From NCBI GenBank assembly GCA_029262955.1, contig JAJCYL010000523.1:1-12998 (forward strand): a DNA stretch of 12,998 bases, in the 5' to 3' direction. Source of the DNA: Cytophagales bacterium. Its GTDB lineage: Bacteria > Bacteroidota > Bacteroidia > Cytophagales > Cyclobacteriaceae. Of the stretch, positions 6,909 to 12,998 are shown one piece after another; within the stretch, counting starts at the first letter, position 1; every line of letters starts with the position of its first letter. Both the position numbers and the translations under genes were made by a program. The notes under the pieces are model-generated. The model did not search any database. It was not told the DNA's origin and saw only the letters and a list, made by a program, of their open reading frames with translations.

Positions 6909-7391
6909 TTATTCTGTGAAGACTACGCTGAAATTAGGATTTACTCCCGTTCCATAATTGTCTACAACTAATCCGTCAGCATAATTAGTGATAAAATTAA
7001 TGCTGAAACTATCACCATCAGCAATGTCACCAACGGCTAAACCACTGATGCCCGATACAAGATCACTTATTGATAAAGTAGCACTTGCAGGGGAAGTGGT
7101 AACAGTCATTTGTTCAACCTTTTCTGACGCTGTACCATCCGCAGCAATAAAGGATTTTTGAACCACAATCGATGTGACCGGTCTTTTTGTGTCATCGTAT
7201 GTTACATCAAAACTTATGTCACTAGAACTGATATCACTGAGGATGATATCCGTTCCAGATGTTACATCCACTTGCAGTAGTATTCCGAATTCCGTTCCAT
7301 CAAGGAATTCAGGTAATTCTTCATCTTCATCGCATGAGACAAAGCATATGGCCACTAGGGCGATCACTAAAGTTATATATCGAGTTTTCAT
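6909..7391 (-). CDS. Small acidic outer-membrane lipoprotein of unknown function, SusCD-associated
   Basis: A 160-residue protein with signal peptide MKTRYITLVIALVAICFVSC (lipobox FVSC, Cys20). DEDEE follows the Cys directly, a strongly acidic start of the kind that directs Bacteroidota lipoproteins to the cell surface (family knowledge). The rest is Ser/Thr/Asp/Ile-rich and likely all-beta, with phrases such as VTSGTDIILSDISSSDISFDVTYDD and GDSFSINFITNYADG. I do not recognise a domain. It starts 14 nt after the SusD stop and precedes the terminator, so it is the third gene of the uptake operon. By position it resembles SusE/SusF-like accessory surface lipoproteins that bind or retain ligand, but it is shorter than those; a role in ligand capture is inference. 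Confidence 0.8.
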   Translation of the reverse strand: MKTRYITLVIALVAICFVSCDEDEELPEFLDGTEFGILLQVDVTSGTDIILSDISSSDISFDVTYDDTKRPVTSIVVQKSFIAADGTASEKVEQMTVTTSPASATLSISDLVSGISGLAVGDIADGDSFSINFITNYADGLVVDNYGTGVNPNFSVVFTE

Positions 7392-7405
7392 AATTCTTTA
7401 ATTAA

Positions 7406-8857
7406 TTAATTGTCCCAAAAAACGAAGGTGTCATTAGACGGAAGTGAAGGTGGGTTTTCACTGCTCGGATAAGGGAATCTGTTGAGAGTGATCCCTGTTT
7501 GCACTACTAAAGTGAGATCATCCGGAATGCCTGTTCTTCTCCAGTCATTGTACTGTTCTAAACCATTTCCAAATTGATGAACGTACTTCTCAAAGATTAG
7601 AAGTCTCAACTTCCCTTGACTATCAGCCGCATTAAATGCGGTAAGCTTAGCACTTACATAGGTGTCAACTTCTGCCTGACTGATGGCACCAACACCCATT
7701 TCATTTACTTTTCCCATGGCTTCAATAATGCCATCTGTAAAGAGGGTTGCCAAAGGGGCGCTTCCGGTTACTCCGAGTTCCAATACAGCTTCAGCTTCAA
7801 TAAAGAGCCTCATGGCATTAGTGATCATTCTATAGGTGCCGCTACCAGCCAGTCCTGAAGACTGATCTGTAACCCCACCATTGCCATCGTCAAATTTGCC
7901 ACCAGCTGGGTAGGCACCATGAAATGTCCTCGCATTTTGATCTTCAAAAGTTGCTAACCCTTCAGGGTTTCCAGAGTCTCTACCTACAAATGTTCCTGGT
8001 GTCTGGTTAAAGAAATAGAATGGAATTCTTGGATCATTATTACCATCTAACACACCATGAAAGTAAGTCGATATACGATTGTCAATTTTAAAGACATAGT
8101 CGGTTACGAATAAGGGCATCCTATTTTCGGGAGCACTCGAACTGTTGTAATTAAACTGGAAATCATCTTCAGCGGAAGCGATGTAATCGCCGGCGTCAAT
8201 TATCTGCTGGATTTTGCCTCCAACTGATGAATCTACTAACCTTGTTTGGATGAGCATTTTCATTTTTAAGGTTGCTGCCATTTTTTTCCACTGATCTAAA
8301 TTGCCACCATAAATAAGGTCATCTTGTCCCGGTGATAAAGTAGAAGTCCTGTCTAAATCAGCGATTCCCTCATCAATAAGAATAAAAAGGGCATCGTATA
8401 TGGCAGCCCCTTCGTCATACCCGATTACTTCAATATCTGGTTGAAACGCATCGGTAAAAGGAATATCGTCCCAGATGTCAACCATCATGCTGAAAATGTA
8501 GGCTTTGAAAATTTTGGCGATACCCGTGTAGTGGAAATTTTCTGTTTCCGTACCCAGGGCTATGATCTCTTCCAGGTCTTTCAGACCCCCACTATACAGG
8601 TCCTGTGTCCAGATCAAGTCTACAAATGATCTATCTACGGTAAAATTATCATGCCGAGTAGATACTCTCGTTTGTACAACGCTGGACGTGACTGCATTCA
8701 CCGCATCACTAAATACACCAATTAGGCTAACTTCAGCGGCCGGTAGTAATTCGAATAGTTCCGCAGTAGTTGGATTATTCGGGTCGTCATTAATGTCAAG
8801 GCTACAACTTGGTAGTAGCCAGACGATTGTGATTATAATTGCTATTTTCGATTTCAT
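7406..8857 (-). CDS. SusD/RagB-family nutrient-binding outer-membrane lipoprotein
   Basis: This 483-residue protein has a signal peptide with lipobox LPSC (Cys18), then SLDINDDPNNPTTA, the characteristic start of mature SusD-like proteins. Further family hallmarks are the helix around HYTGIAKIFKAYIFSMMVDIWDDIPFTDAF, the repeated TPR-like helices, GGNLDQWKKMAATLKMKMLIQTR, and a C-terminal EQYNDWRRTGIPDDL followed by RFPYPSSE. The pattern fits the SusD-like_2 type rather than starch-type SusD. It forms the lid over the SusC barrel on the cell surface and captures the substrate. The substrate cannot be told from sequence; no carbohydrate-active enzyme is encoded nearby. It starts 27 nt after the susC stop. 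Confidence 0.93.
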   Translation of the reverse strand: MKSKIAIIITIVWLLPSCSLDINDDPNNPTTAELFELLPAAEVSLIGVFSDAVNAVTSSVVQTRVSTRHDNFTVDRSFVDLIWTQDLYSGGLKDLEEIIALGTETENFHYTGIAKIFKAYIFSMMVDIWDDIPFTDAFQPDIEVIGYDEGAAIYDALFILIDEGIADLDRTSTLSPGQDDLIYGGNLDQWKKMAATLKMKMLIQTRLVDSSVGGKIQQIIDAGDYIASAEDDFQFNYNSSSAPENRMPLFVTDYVFKIDNRISTYFHGVLDGNNDPRIPFYFFNQTPGTFVGRDSGNPEGLATFEDQNARTFHGAYPAGGKFDDGNGGVTDQSSGLAGSGTYRMITNAMRLFIEAEAVLELGVTGSAPLATLFTDGIIEAMGKVNEMGVGAISQAEVDTYVSAKLTAFNAADSQGKLRLLIFEKYVHQFGNGLEQYNDWRRTGIPDDLTLVVQTGITLNRFPYPSSENPPSLPSNDTFVFWDN

Positions 8858-8884
8858 CTTAGTTACTTTTTGTAGTGATAACTA

Positions 8885-11800
8885 TTAAAAGGTGAATTTG
8901 ACATTAAAGCCATAATTCTTAGTAGTAGGGGGAGCATATTGCTCTACACCCTGAACATTACCAGCTCCATAAGTGGATACCTCGGGATCAAGATGAGGAA
9001 GATTTGGTGCTAAAAACCATAAATTCCTACCGACGAATGTCACACTTGCTGAACCAAATGGTAAATTGGTTAATAGATTTTTAGGGATTTGATAGGAGAG
9101 GGAGAGTTCTCTCAAGCGATAGACGGTAGCATCATAAATGAGTGCTTCACCACTAAATCTAAATTGATTGGTATTAATTCCGCTTACAGCGGCACTCCAG
9201 AAATTTTGAGGACTTACTGGTACATTATTGGAAACCTTGTTACCATTTTCATCCCGCAAAGCTCGGGTTGGATCAGCAGGATCTGCTAAGAACCCAGGAA
9301 TTATGTAGGTTCGATTCCTATCCTTTGCAGTCTCTTCGGAGATGCCAAAACCTCTCAAATAGCCTGTAGATAATGCAAGGATGTCACCACCTTTTTTAAT
9401 ATCTACAAGGAAACCTAAAGTAAATCCTTTGTAGCTAATTGTGTTGGTTACACCCAACATGAAATCTGGATTTGGATCTCCGATAATTCCCAGGCTGGCA
9501 TCCTTAAAGGGTAAGCCGGTTGTTGTCCCAAGCAGAAGATTGCCCTCGTCATCTCTTTGAACTCTTTCTCCCTCAATAGCTCCGTAGGCCTCGCCCACCT
9601 TCAACACATTACCATAATCACCCTGTCGAAAGCCGGGATTTATTTGGTCAACACCATCAGCAAGCTTATCTACTTTGCTAATATTTCTGGAGAAAGCAGC
9701 GAAAATGTTCCAGCTGAAGCCATTGGCAAGTTCAAATGGGGTAACGTCAAGACCAATTTCAATACCTTTATTAGAAATTTCTCCTGCATTCAATGTTTTG
9801 GTCAAAAAACCGGTAACTGATGGGACTTGCACACTGAATATTTGATTACTAGTGGTTTTATTATAGTAAGCGATGTCAATGGCCACCTTGTTCTGAAACA
9901 TTCTCAGTTCAGTGCCAATCTCAAATTCATTGGTGAATTCAGGCTTGAGGTCCTGGTTTCCCTGATTGTTGCCAATAGTCGATCCTGAAACGCCATTAAA
10001 TGGAAACCCGTTAGTGGAGAAGGGTGTATTCGAATTAGGTGATGGATTAACCTGATTGACCGTTGATAGGAGGAAAGGTTCTGCATCGTTTCCAATTCTG
10101 GCAAAAGCGACCCGAAGCTTTCCAAAAGATAAAATCTGATTCTTAATGTCTAACGCTTCAGTGAAGACGAAAGAGGTTGATACCGACGGATAGAAAAATC
10201 CGCGATCACCTTCAGGTAGGGTGGAAGACCAGTCATTCCTGCCAGTGGCATTTAGAAAGAGGTAATCCCGATAGGAAAGTGTTAGATCCCCAAAGACGCC
10301 AATAATTCTTCTTTTTGACTGACGACTGAGATCTGTTATCAGCGATTGTGCATTAGAAAGCCTGCTGATACCTCTCTTAATTATTCCCACACCCTTGATA
10401 TTGTCTTCATCAAATTCCCGTTGATTAAAATTCTGACCCACGATAACACGTAAGTTCAAATCCTGAGATAGATTGCGGGAAGCGGTGATTAAAAAGTCAG
10501 AGTTTACCTCTGAAAAAAAGATCGAATGGTCGGTAATTCTTCCTTCACGTTGATTAAAGCTTCCTACAGGGATAATCTGACTGCGTCGATCGGTATAAGT
10601 ATTTCCACCAATTTTATAACTGACACTTAGCCAGTCTAAAACTGGGAGAGTCAACCCAATATTCCCATAAACTCTATCTACGTCGCTGTTAAACGGGCCT
10701 TCTTCGATTAACCACCGCGGATTGTCCCAGAAATTATGGGCAAGTTGAGCTCCTGTTACCGGATCTATGAAGTCGAAACCACTCAAATCGAAACTTCTGG
10801 GAGTAAAGAGTGTTTGCCTGTTAATACTGGACAAAGAACTATGTCCACCGGATAAAATGCCATCCTGATGATTATTGACATACGTCATTGCGGCGTCCAC
10901 CTCAAGTCTGTTTTCCAAAACCGTGGAACCACGTAATTTGATGGATTTCCTCCTAATTCCGGTATTGGGGATAAACCCGTCATTATCAACCTGGCTGGCA
11001 GTGAGAGCGAATCTTGACATTTCGTTTCCTCCCGTTATTCGCACGGTATTTTCTAAGTGCGTGCCAGTTTGGTAGAAATCTCTAACGTTATCGGGGAATG
11101 CCTTGTAGGGAACATTATCGCCTAAATGATTGGTGTAGACTATTCTACCTCCTTCACTAAACAATCCACCATTCCCATCGAGATTGGGGTCATCAAAAGC
11201 TGGACCCCACGACTCAGAGGCGCCAGATCCAAAGGTATATTGTCCGTTGGTAAAATTCCCCTGACCATACTTATTTTGATAATCTGGTAGGCGGGCAATG
11301 GATTCAAATGCCACCGTTGATGATACCGACACTTCCAACCCTTTTTTAGACCCTTTGCCGGAATGAGTGGTGATAATAATTACTCCATTCGCAGCCCTGG
11401 TACCGTACAAAGCCGCAGCAGCTCCACCTTTCAAAACAGAAATAGAAGCGACATCATTGGGATCGAGGTCGAGTGCTCTATTAGAATAAGTAGAGGCGGC
11501 ATCTGCCGGATCGGCTGTATTGCTAATAGTGTTGTCAAATGGAACCCCATCAACCACAAACAAGGGCTGATTATTTCCAGTGGCAGAGTTATTTCCCCTA
11601 ATAATAATATTGGTTGATGATCCGGATGCTCCACCCGATCCTGTAATATTAACTCCAGCAACTTTGCCGTTTAAGGCTCTGATAATATCTGGTTGAGACT
11701 TTTCAGCGACATCTTCTCCGTCTAATTCAGATACAGCATAGGATAAAGACTCTTTCTTACGCTCAATGCCAAGGGCGGTAACTACCAGTTCACTGAGTTG

Positions 11801-12148
11801 TGCGATATCGGCATTCATGGTTACGTCTATTACACTTCTATTGCCAACCGCGACTTCGGTGGTTTCCATACCAACGAAGGAAAAGACCAGTATCGCATCT
11901 GTAGTATTGTCAACAGAAAGAGAATACCGGCCGTCGATATCAGTAACTGTGCCTTGAACAGTACCTTTAATAATTATTGCAACTCCTGGAAGCGGCTCCC
12001 CATCATCAGCAATAATCCTTCCTGTAACGTCGACTTGCTGGGTCTGATAATTGGCATTTGATACATTTACCAGCAGCAACTGTAGGATTAATCCATATAG
12101 GGAGTATCCCATAATCTTATAAATTATTCTGGGTAGTCTTTTTCTCAT
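8885..12148 (-). CDS. SusC/RagA-family TonB-dependent outer-membrane transporter
   Basis: This 1087-residue protein has a signal peptide in about 1-32 (cleavage near SNA/NYQTQ), then a carboxypeptidase-regulatory-like domain at about 38-113 (VTGRIIADDGEPLPGVAIIIKG, GTVTDIDGRYSL). The SusC-typical linker ELVVTALGIERKKESL follows at 120-135, then the plug domain (about 140-260, with ALNGKVAGVNI, NIIIRGNNS, PLFVVDGVPFDNT, VLKGGAAAALYGTRAANGVI). A large beta barrel runs to the terminal Phe of FNVKFTF, the outer-membrane insertion signal. It imports a bulky ligand across the outer membrane using TonB energy, together with the SusD lid. No N-terminal FecR-interaction domain is seen, so control is not by the anti-sigma route. 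The ATG at 12148 overlaps the stop of a mini-ORF in the leader; an in-frame TAA 12 nt further upstream rules out an earlier start. Confidence 0.95.
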   Translation of the reverse strand: MRKRLPRIIYKIMGYSLYGLILQLLLVNVSNANYQTQQVDVTGRIIADDGEPLPGVAIIIKGTVQGTVTDIDGRYSLSVDNTTDAILVFSFVGMETTEVAVGNRSVIDVTMNADIAQLSELVVTALGIERKKESLSYAVSELDGEDVAEKSQPDIIRALNGKVAGVNITGSGGASGSSTNIIIRGNNSATGNNQPLFVVDGVPFDNTISNTADPADAASTYSNRALDLDPNDVASISVLKGGAAAALYGTRAANGVIIITTHSGKGSKKGLEVSVSSTVAFESIARLPDYQNKYGQGNFTNGQYTFGSGASESWGPAFDDPNLDGNGGLFSEGGRIVYTNHLGDNVPYKAFPDNVRDFYQTGTHLENTVRITGGNEMSRFALTASQVDNDGFIPNTGIRRKSIKLRGSTVLENRLEVDAAMTYVNNHQDGILSGGHSSLSSINRQTLFTPRSFDLSGFDFIDPVTGAQLAHNFWDNPRWLIEEGPFNSDVDRVYGNIGLTLPVLDWLSVSYKIGGNTYTDRRSQIIPVGSFNQREGRITDHSIFFSEVNSDFLITASRNLSQDLNLRVIVGQNFNQREFDEDNIKGVGIIKRGISRLSNAQSLITDLSRQSKRRIIGVFGDLTLSYRDYLFLNATGRNDWSSTLPEGDRGFFYPSVSTSFVFTEALDIKNQILSFGKLRVAFARIGNDAEPFLLSTVNQVNPSPNSNTPFSTNGFPFNGVSGSTIGNNQGNQDLKPEFTNEFEIGTELRMFQNKVAIDIAYYNKTTSNQIFSVQVPSVTGFLTKTLNAGEISNKGIEIGLDVTPFELANGFSWNIFAAFSRNISKVDKLADGVDQINPGFRQGDYGNVLKVGEAYGAIEGERVQRDDEGNLLLGTTTGLPFKDASLGIIGDPNPDFMLGVTNTISYKGFTLGFLVDIKKGGDILALSTGYLRGFGISEETAKDRNRTYIIPGFLADPADPTRALRDENGNKVSNNVPVSPQNFWSAAVSGINTNQFRFSGEALIYDATVYRLRELSLSYQIPKNLLTNLPFGSASVTFVGRNLWFLAPNLPHLDPEVSTYGAGNVQGVEQYAPPTTKNYGFNVKFTF

Positions 12149-12183
12149 AATTTTGTTTTTTTAGTTAATAAAATGAATGCCAT
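12145..12183 (-). CDS. 12-codon mini-ORF overlapping the susC start (leader ORF 3)
   Basis: Reads MAFILLTKKTKL then TGA. The stop overlaps the susC start codon as ATGA (12148-12145), a classic translational-coupling arrangement. It has a consensus ribosome-binding site, AAGGAG, 8 nt upstream, which is unusual in this phylum and absent from the other genes here. Its function, if any, would be to deliver ribosomes to susC. Whether it is translated is inferred. Confidence 0.4.
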   Translation of the reverse strand: MAFILLTKKTKL

Positions 12184-12254
12184 GATGGGTACTCCTTGAT
12201 AAGTAGTTCGTTCTCGTGGCGTTGATAAAGTTTAGCCTTGCCCGCTATTGGCAT
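12165..12254 (-). CDS. 29-codon mini-ORF in the susC leader (leader ORF 2)
   Basis: An ATG-started frame of 29 codons, beginning MPIAGKAKLYQRHENELL and ending PSWHSFY before TAA at 12167-12165. Its ATG overlaps the TAA of the preceding mini-ORF as TAATG, and its 3' part covers the SD and start of leader ORF 3 in another frame. If translated, ribosomes on it would pass over the SD of ORF 3. No similarity is recognised. It could be chance in a structured leader. Confidence 0.25.
   Translation of the reverse strand: MPIAGKAKLYQRHENELLIKEYPSWHSFY
12192..12197 (-). promoter_or_regulatory. Consensus Shine-Dalgarno (AAGGAG) in the susC leader
   Basis: AAGGAG on the minus strand, 8 nt before the ATG at 12183 of the 12-codon mini-ORF. 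Optimal spacing and sequence stand out because Bacteroidota genes seldom use SD sites and none of the larger genes here has one. It is 43 nt from the susC ATG, too far to serve susC directly. Confidence 0.45.
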
Positions 12255-12280
12255 TAGCCTGTATTTTCCAGGTGTCTCAT
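12254..12280 (-). CDS. 8-codon mini-ORF in the susC leader (leader ORF 1)
   Basis: Reads MRHLENTG then TAA, with an A-rich stretch (TAAAAATGTG) just before its ATG, which is the kind of leader Bacteroidota ribosomes favour. The stop overlaps the ATG of leader ORF 2. Its second half lies in a small hairpin, CCTG-N7-CAGG (12273-12259). It may be a leader peptide or chance. Confidence 0.25.
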   Translation of the reverse strand: MRHLENTG

Positions 12281-12323
12281 CACATTTTTATGTTTAAATT
12301 GTAAATAATGCTTTAATAGACAG

Positions 12324-12354
12324 AAATTATAGATTGGTTGATGCCATATTCAAA
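12324..12354 (-). promoter_or_regulatory. Probable Bacteroidota promoter of the susC operon
   Basis: On the minus strand a TTTG -33 box (12354-12351) is separated by exactly 19 bp from TATAATTT (12331-12324), close to the TTTG-N19-TAnnTTTG consensus of the primary sigma factor in this phylum, though the final G is missing. Transcription would start near 12318. Confidence 0.45.
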
Positions 12355-12585
12355 GTTGTATTGAAAGTAGCTAATTTTCTGCCCTACTAAAAATCAGCGT
12401 ATATGTAATGTGGTAAAAAGTAGGAGCAAATCAATTTATTAGTTGTTGAGCGGCATTAAATGAATTCGAATTCCATTTTTTGGAGGTATTGTTACCATCG
12501 GTTGAAAATCAAACCTCAGATCCCATATAACTCGAAAATCAACGCAGATGAAAATTCGCTATCTATATTATTAATACATTGAGTG

Positions 12586-12738
12586 ATGAGCAAAAAAGAC
12601 AATCGGATGCCTGAAGGATTCGCGAGTGCCGCTATGAAGTTATCAACTTATCGAAAAATAAATCTCGGGAACTGGGATGGTATGATTTTCTTCGATTACC
12701 CCAGCAGACATGACAGGGTATTGATGTCAATGAAATGA
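12586..12738 (+). CDS. Doubtful 50-codon ORF between susC leader and ABC gene
   Basis: A plus-strand frame MSKKDNRMPEGFASAAMKL ... ending VLMSMK, with a stop in frame just upstream (TGA 12580-12582) and a GTG immediately before the ATG. The residue mix is plausible for a protein, including NLGNWDGMIFFDYPSRHDR, but there is no SD, promoter or recognised relative, and it stands alone between two minus-strand genes. It could be a small gene, a degraded fragment, or chance. The rest of 12355-12585 shows no gene; it is AT-rich and holds a palindrome, GAATTCGAATTC (12462-12473), of unknown meaning. Confidence 0.2.
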   Translation: MSKKDNRMPEGFASAAMKLSTYRKINLGNWDGMIFFDYPSRHDRVLMSMK

Positions 12739-12768
12739 AGTCTGAGAGTTGGAAGCTAAATAGCAAGG

Positions 12769-12998
12769 CTATGCCTCCTTTCGCCTAAACAACTTGCTAA
12801 TTGATTCCAGGGACCTTCGCAACACGTCCTTGACCAATGCCAAGTACAAAATTGCAGTAATGAACCAGATCATGAATAAATTGAACCACAAGGTATCAAT
12901 CTGCCAATTACCTATAATTTTCACCGGTGCATAGAAGTGCGCCCTTCCATAATTTGAATCAGGGTACATGAAGATAGGATCTTTCTTTTGGACGTAGC
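12769..12998 (-). CDS. C-terminus of a large ABC-transporter (ATPase-permease) protein, partial
   Basis: The minus-strand frame is open from the right edge of the window and ends at TAG (12771-12769); about 75 residues are visible. It reads ...YVQKKDPIFMYPDSNYG, then HFYAPVKIIGNWQIDTLWFN, one clear transmembrane helix (about LWFNLFMIWFITAILYLALV), and a basic cytoplasmic tail ending FRRKEA. The pattern of a polar HFYAPxKxxGxxxxDTxWFN segment before a final helix resembles the C-terminus of the roughly 1000-residue Bacteroidota ABC proteins that combine an ATP-binding domain with a permease. The assignment is from memory of that family; the diagnostic domains are outside the window. It is upstream of, and in the same direction as, susC, but separated by more than 600 bp. 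Confidence 0.5.
   Translation of the reverse strand, partial: YVQKKDPIFMYPDSNYGRAHFYAPVKIIGNWQIDTLWFNLFMIWFITAILYLALVKDVLRRSLESISKLFRRKEA

Larger units (their letters stand above)
12149..12318 (-). promoter_or_regulatory. Long 5' leader of susC with hairpins and nested mini-ORFs
   Basis: About 170 nt lie between the likely start of transcription and the susC ATG, long for this gene type. Two adjacent small hairpins with 4-bp stems and 7-nt loops (CCTG-GAAAATA-CAGG, then TGCC-AATAGCG-GGCA) are followed by an unpaired stretch that leads to AAGGAG. The GC-richer core (about 12190-12275) contrasts with AT-rich flanks, suggesting selection on RNA or peptide. It does not match TPP, cobalamin or SAM riboswitch cores that I could check by eye. 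Confidence 0.4.

Noticed and set aside
9557..12061. Plus-strand frames inside susC
   Set aside because: They are antisense or shifted shadows of the continuous 1087-residue SusC frame, with no start signals.
12145..12183. Possible -1 ribosomal frameshift at the seven-A run in leader ORF 3, which would fuse it to SusC
   Set aside because: The A-run is followed in the -1 frame by the susC frame, but the codon phase (ACT AAA AAA ACA) is not a good slippery heptamer, and SusC already has a normal ATG and signal peptide. Simple coupling explains the layout.
12149..12318. TPP, cobalamin or SAM riboswitch in the susC leader
   Set aside because: Phrases such as GGCTAATGCC recall parts of the TPP element, but the required conserved cores (CTGAGA, B12 box, SAM core) were not found.
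12458..12478. GAATTCGAATTC palindrome with partly symmetrical AT flanks followed by a T-run
   Set aside because: It resembles a plus-strand terminator, but the stem has no room for a loop, a base is unpaired, and no plus-strand gene ends there.
12484..12495. GGTA-TTGT-TACC inverted repeat upstream of susC as a second Crp/Fnr operator
   Set aside because: The half-sites do not match TGTAAC/GTTACA, the spacing differs, and it lies more than 150 bp upstream of the predicted start.

Overview
The window looks like chromosomal DNA of a Bacteroidota bacterium, most likely a Cytophagales-type marine or soil organism. The evidence is a SusC/SusD outer-membrane uptake pair, Bacteroidota-type promoter boxes (TAnnTTTG), almost no Shine-Dalgarno sequences, acidic residues directly after lipoprotein cysteines, and AT-leaning base composition. 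No mobile element, CRISPR array, rRNA or tRNA was seen.

Layout. Positions 1-761 (minus) hold the N-terminal part of an MBL-fold persulfide dioxygenase/rhodanese-type protein that runs off the left edge. It is divergent from a plus-strand pair: a 6-phosphogluconate dehydrogenase (947-2350) and a membrane-anchored or secreted YtcJ-type amidohydrolase (2380-4095). The divergent gap carries a Crp/Fnr-like palindrome placed about 41 bp upstream of the likely start of MBL transcription. A convergent junction (4096-4391) with one unidentified open frame separates this pair from a long minus-strand block.

The minus-strand block, in transcription order, is: a 5' leader with nested mini-ORFs, SusC (12148-8885), SusD (8857-7406), a small acidic lipoprotein (7391-6909), a strong intrinsic terminator (6867-6895), and then four tandem secreted cyclophilin-type peptidyl-prolyl isomerases (6800-4392). 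The first three genes form a compact outer-membrane import unit with no glycoside hydrolase or peptidase in view. The four isomerases are paralogues of one another. Two carry ordinary signal peptides and two are lipoproteins, so they should sit in different envelope locations. The right edge holds the C-terminus of a large ABC-transporter protein (12769-12998, minus) and a doubtful 50-codon ORF.

The least ordinary parts are the SusC leader (three overlapping mini-ORFs, one with a rare consensus ribosome-binding site, ending in an ATGA overlap with susC), the fourfold cyclophilin array with a varying active-site position, and a 6-phosphogluconate dehydrogenase whose cofactor pocket looks NAD-specific rather than NADP-specific.
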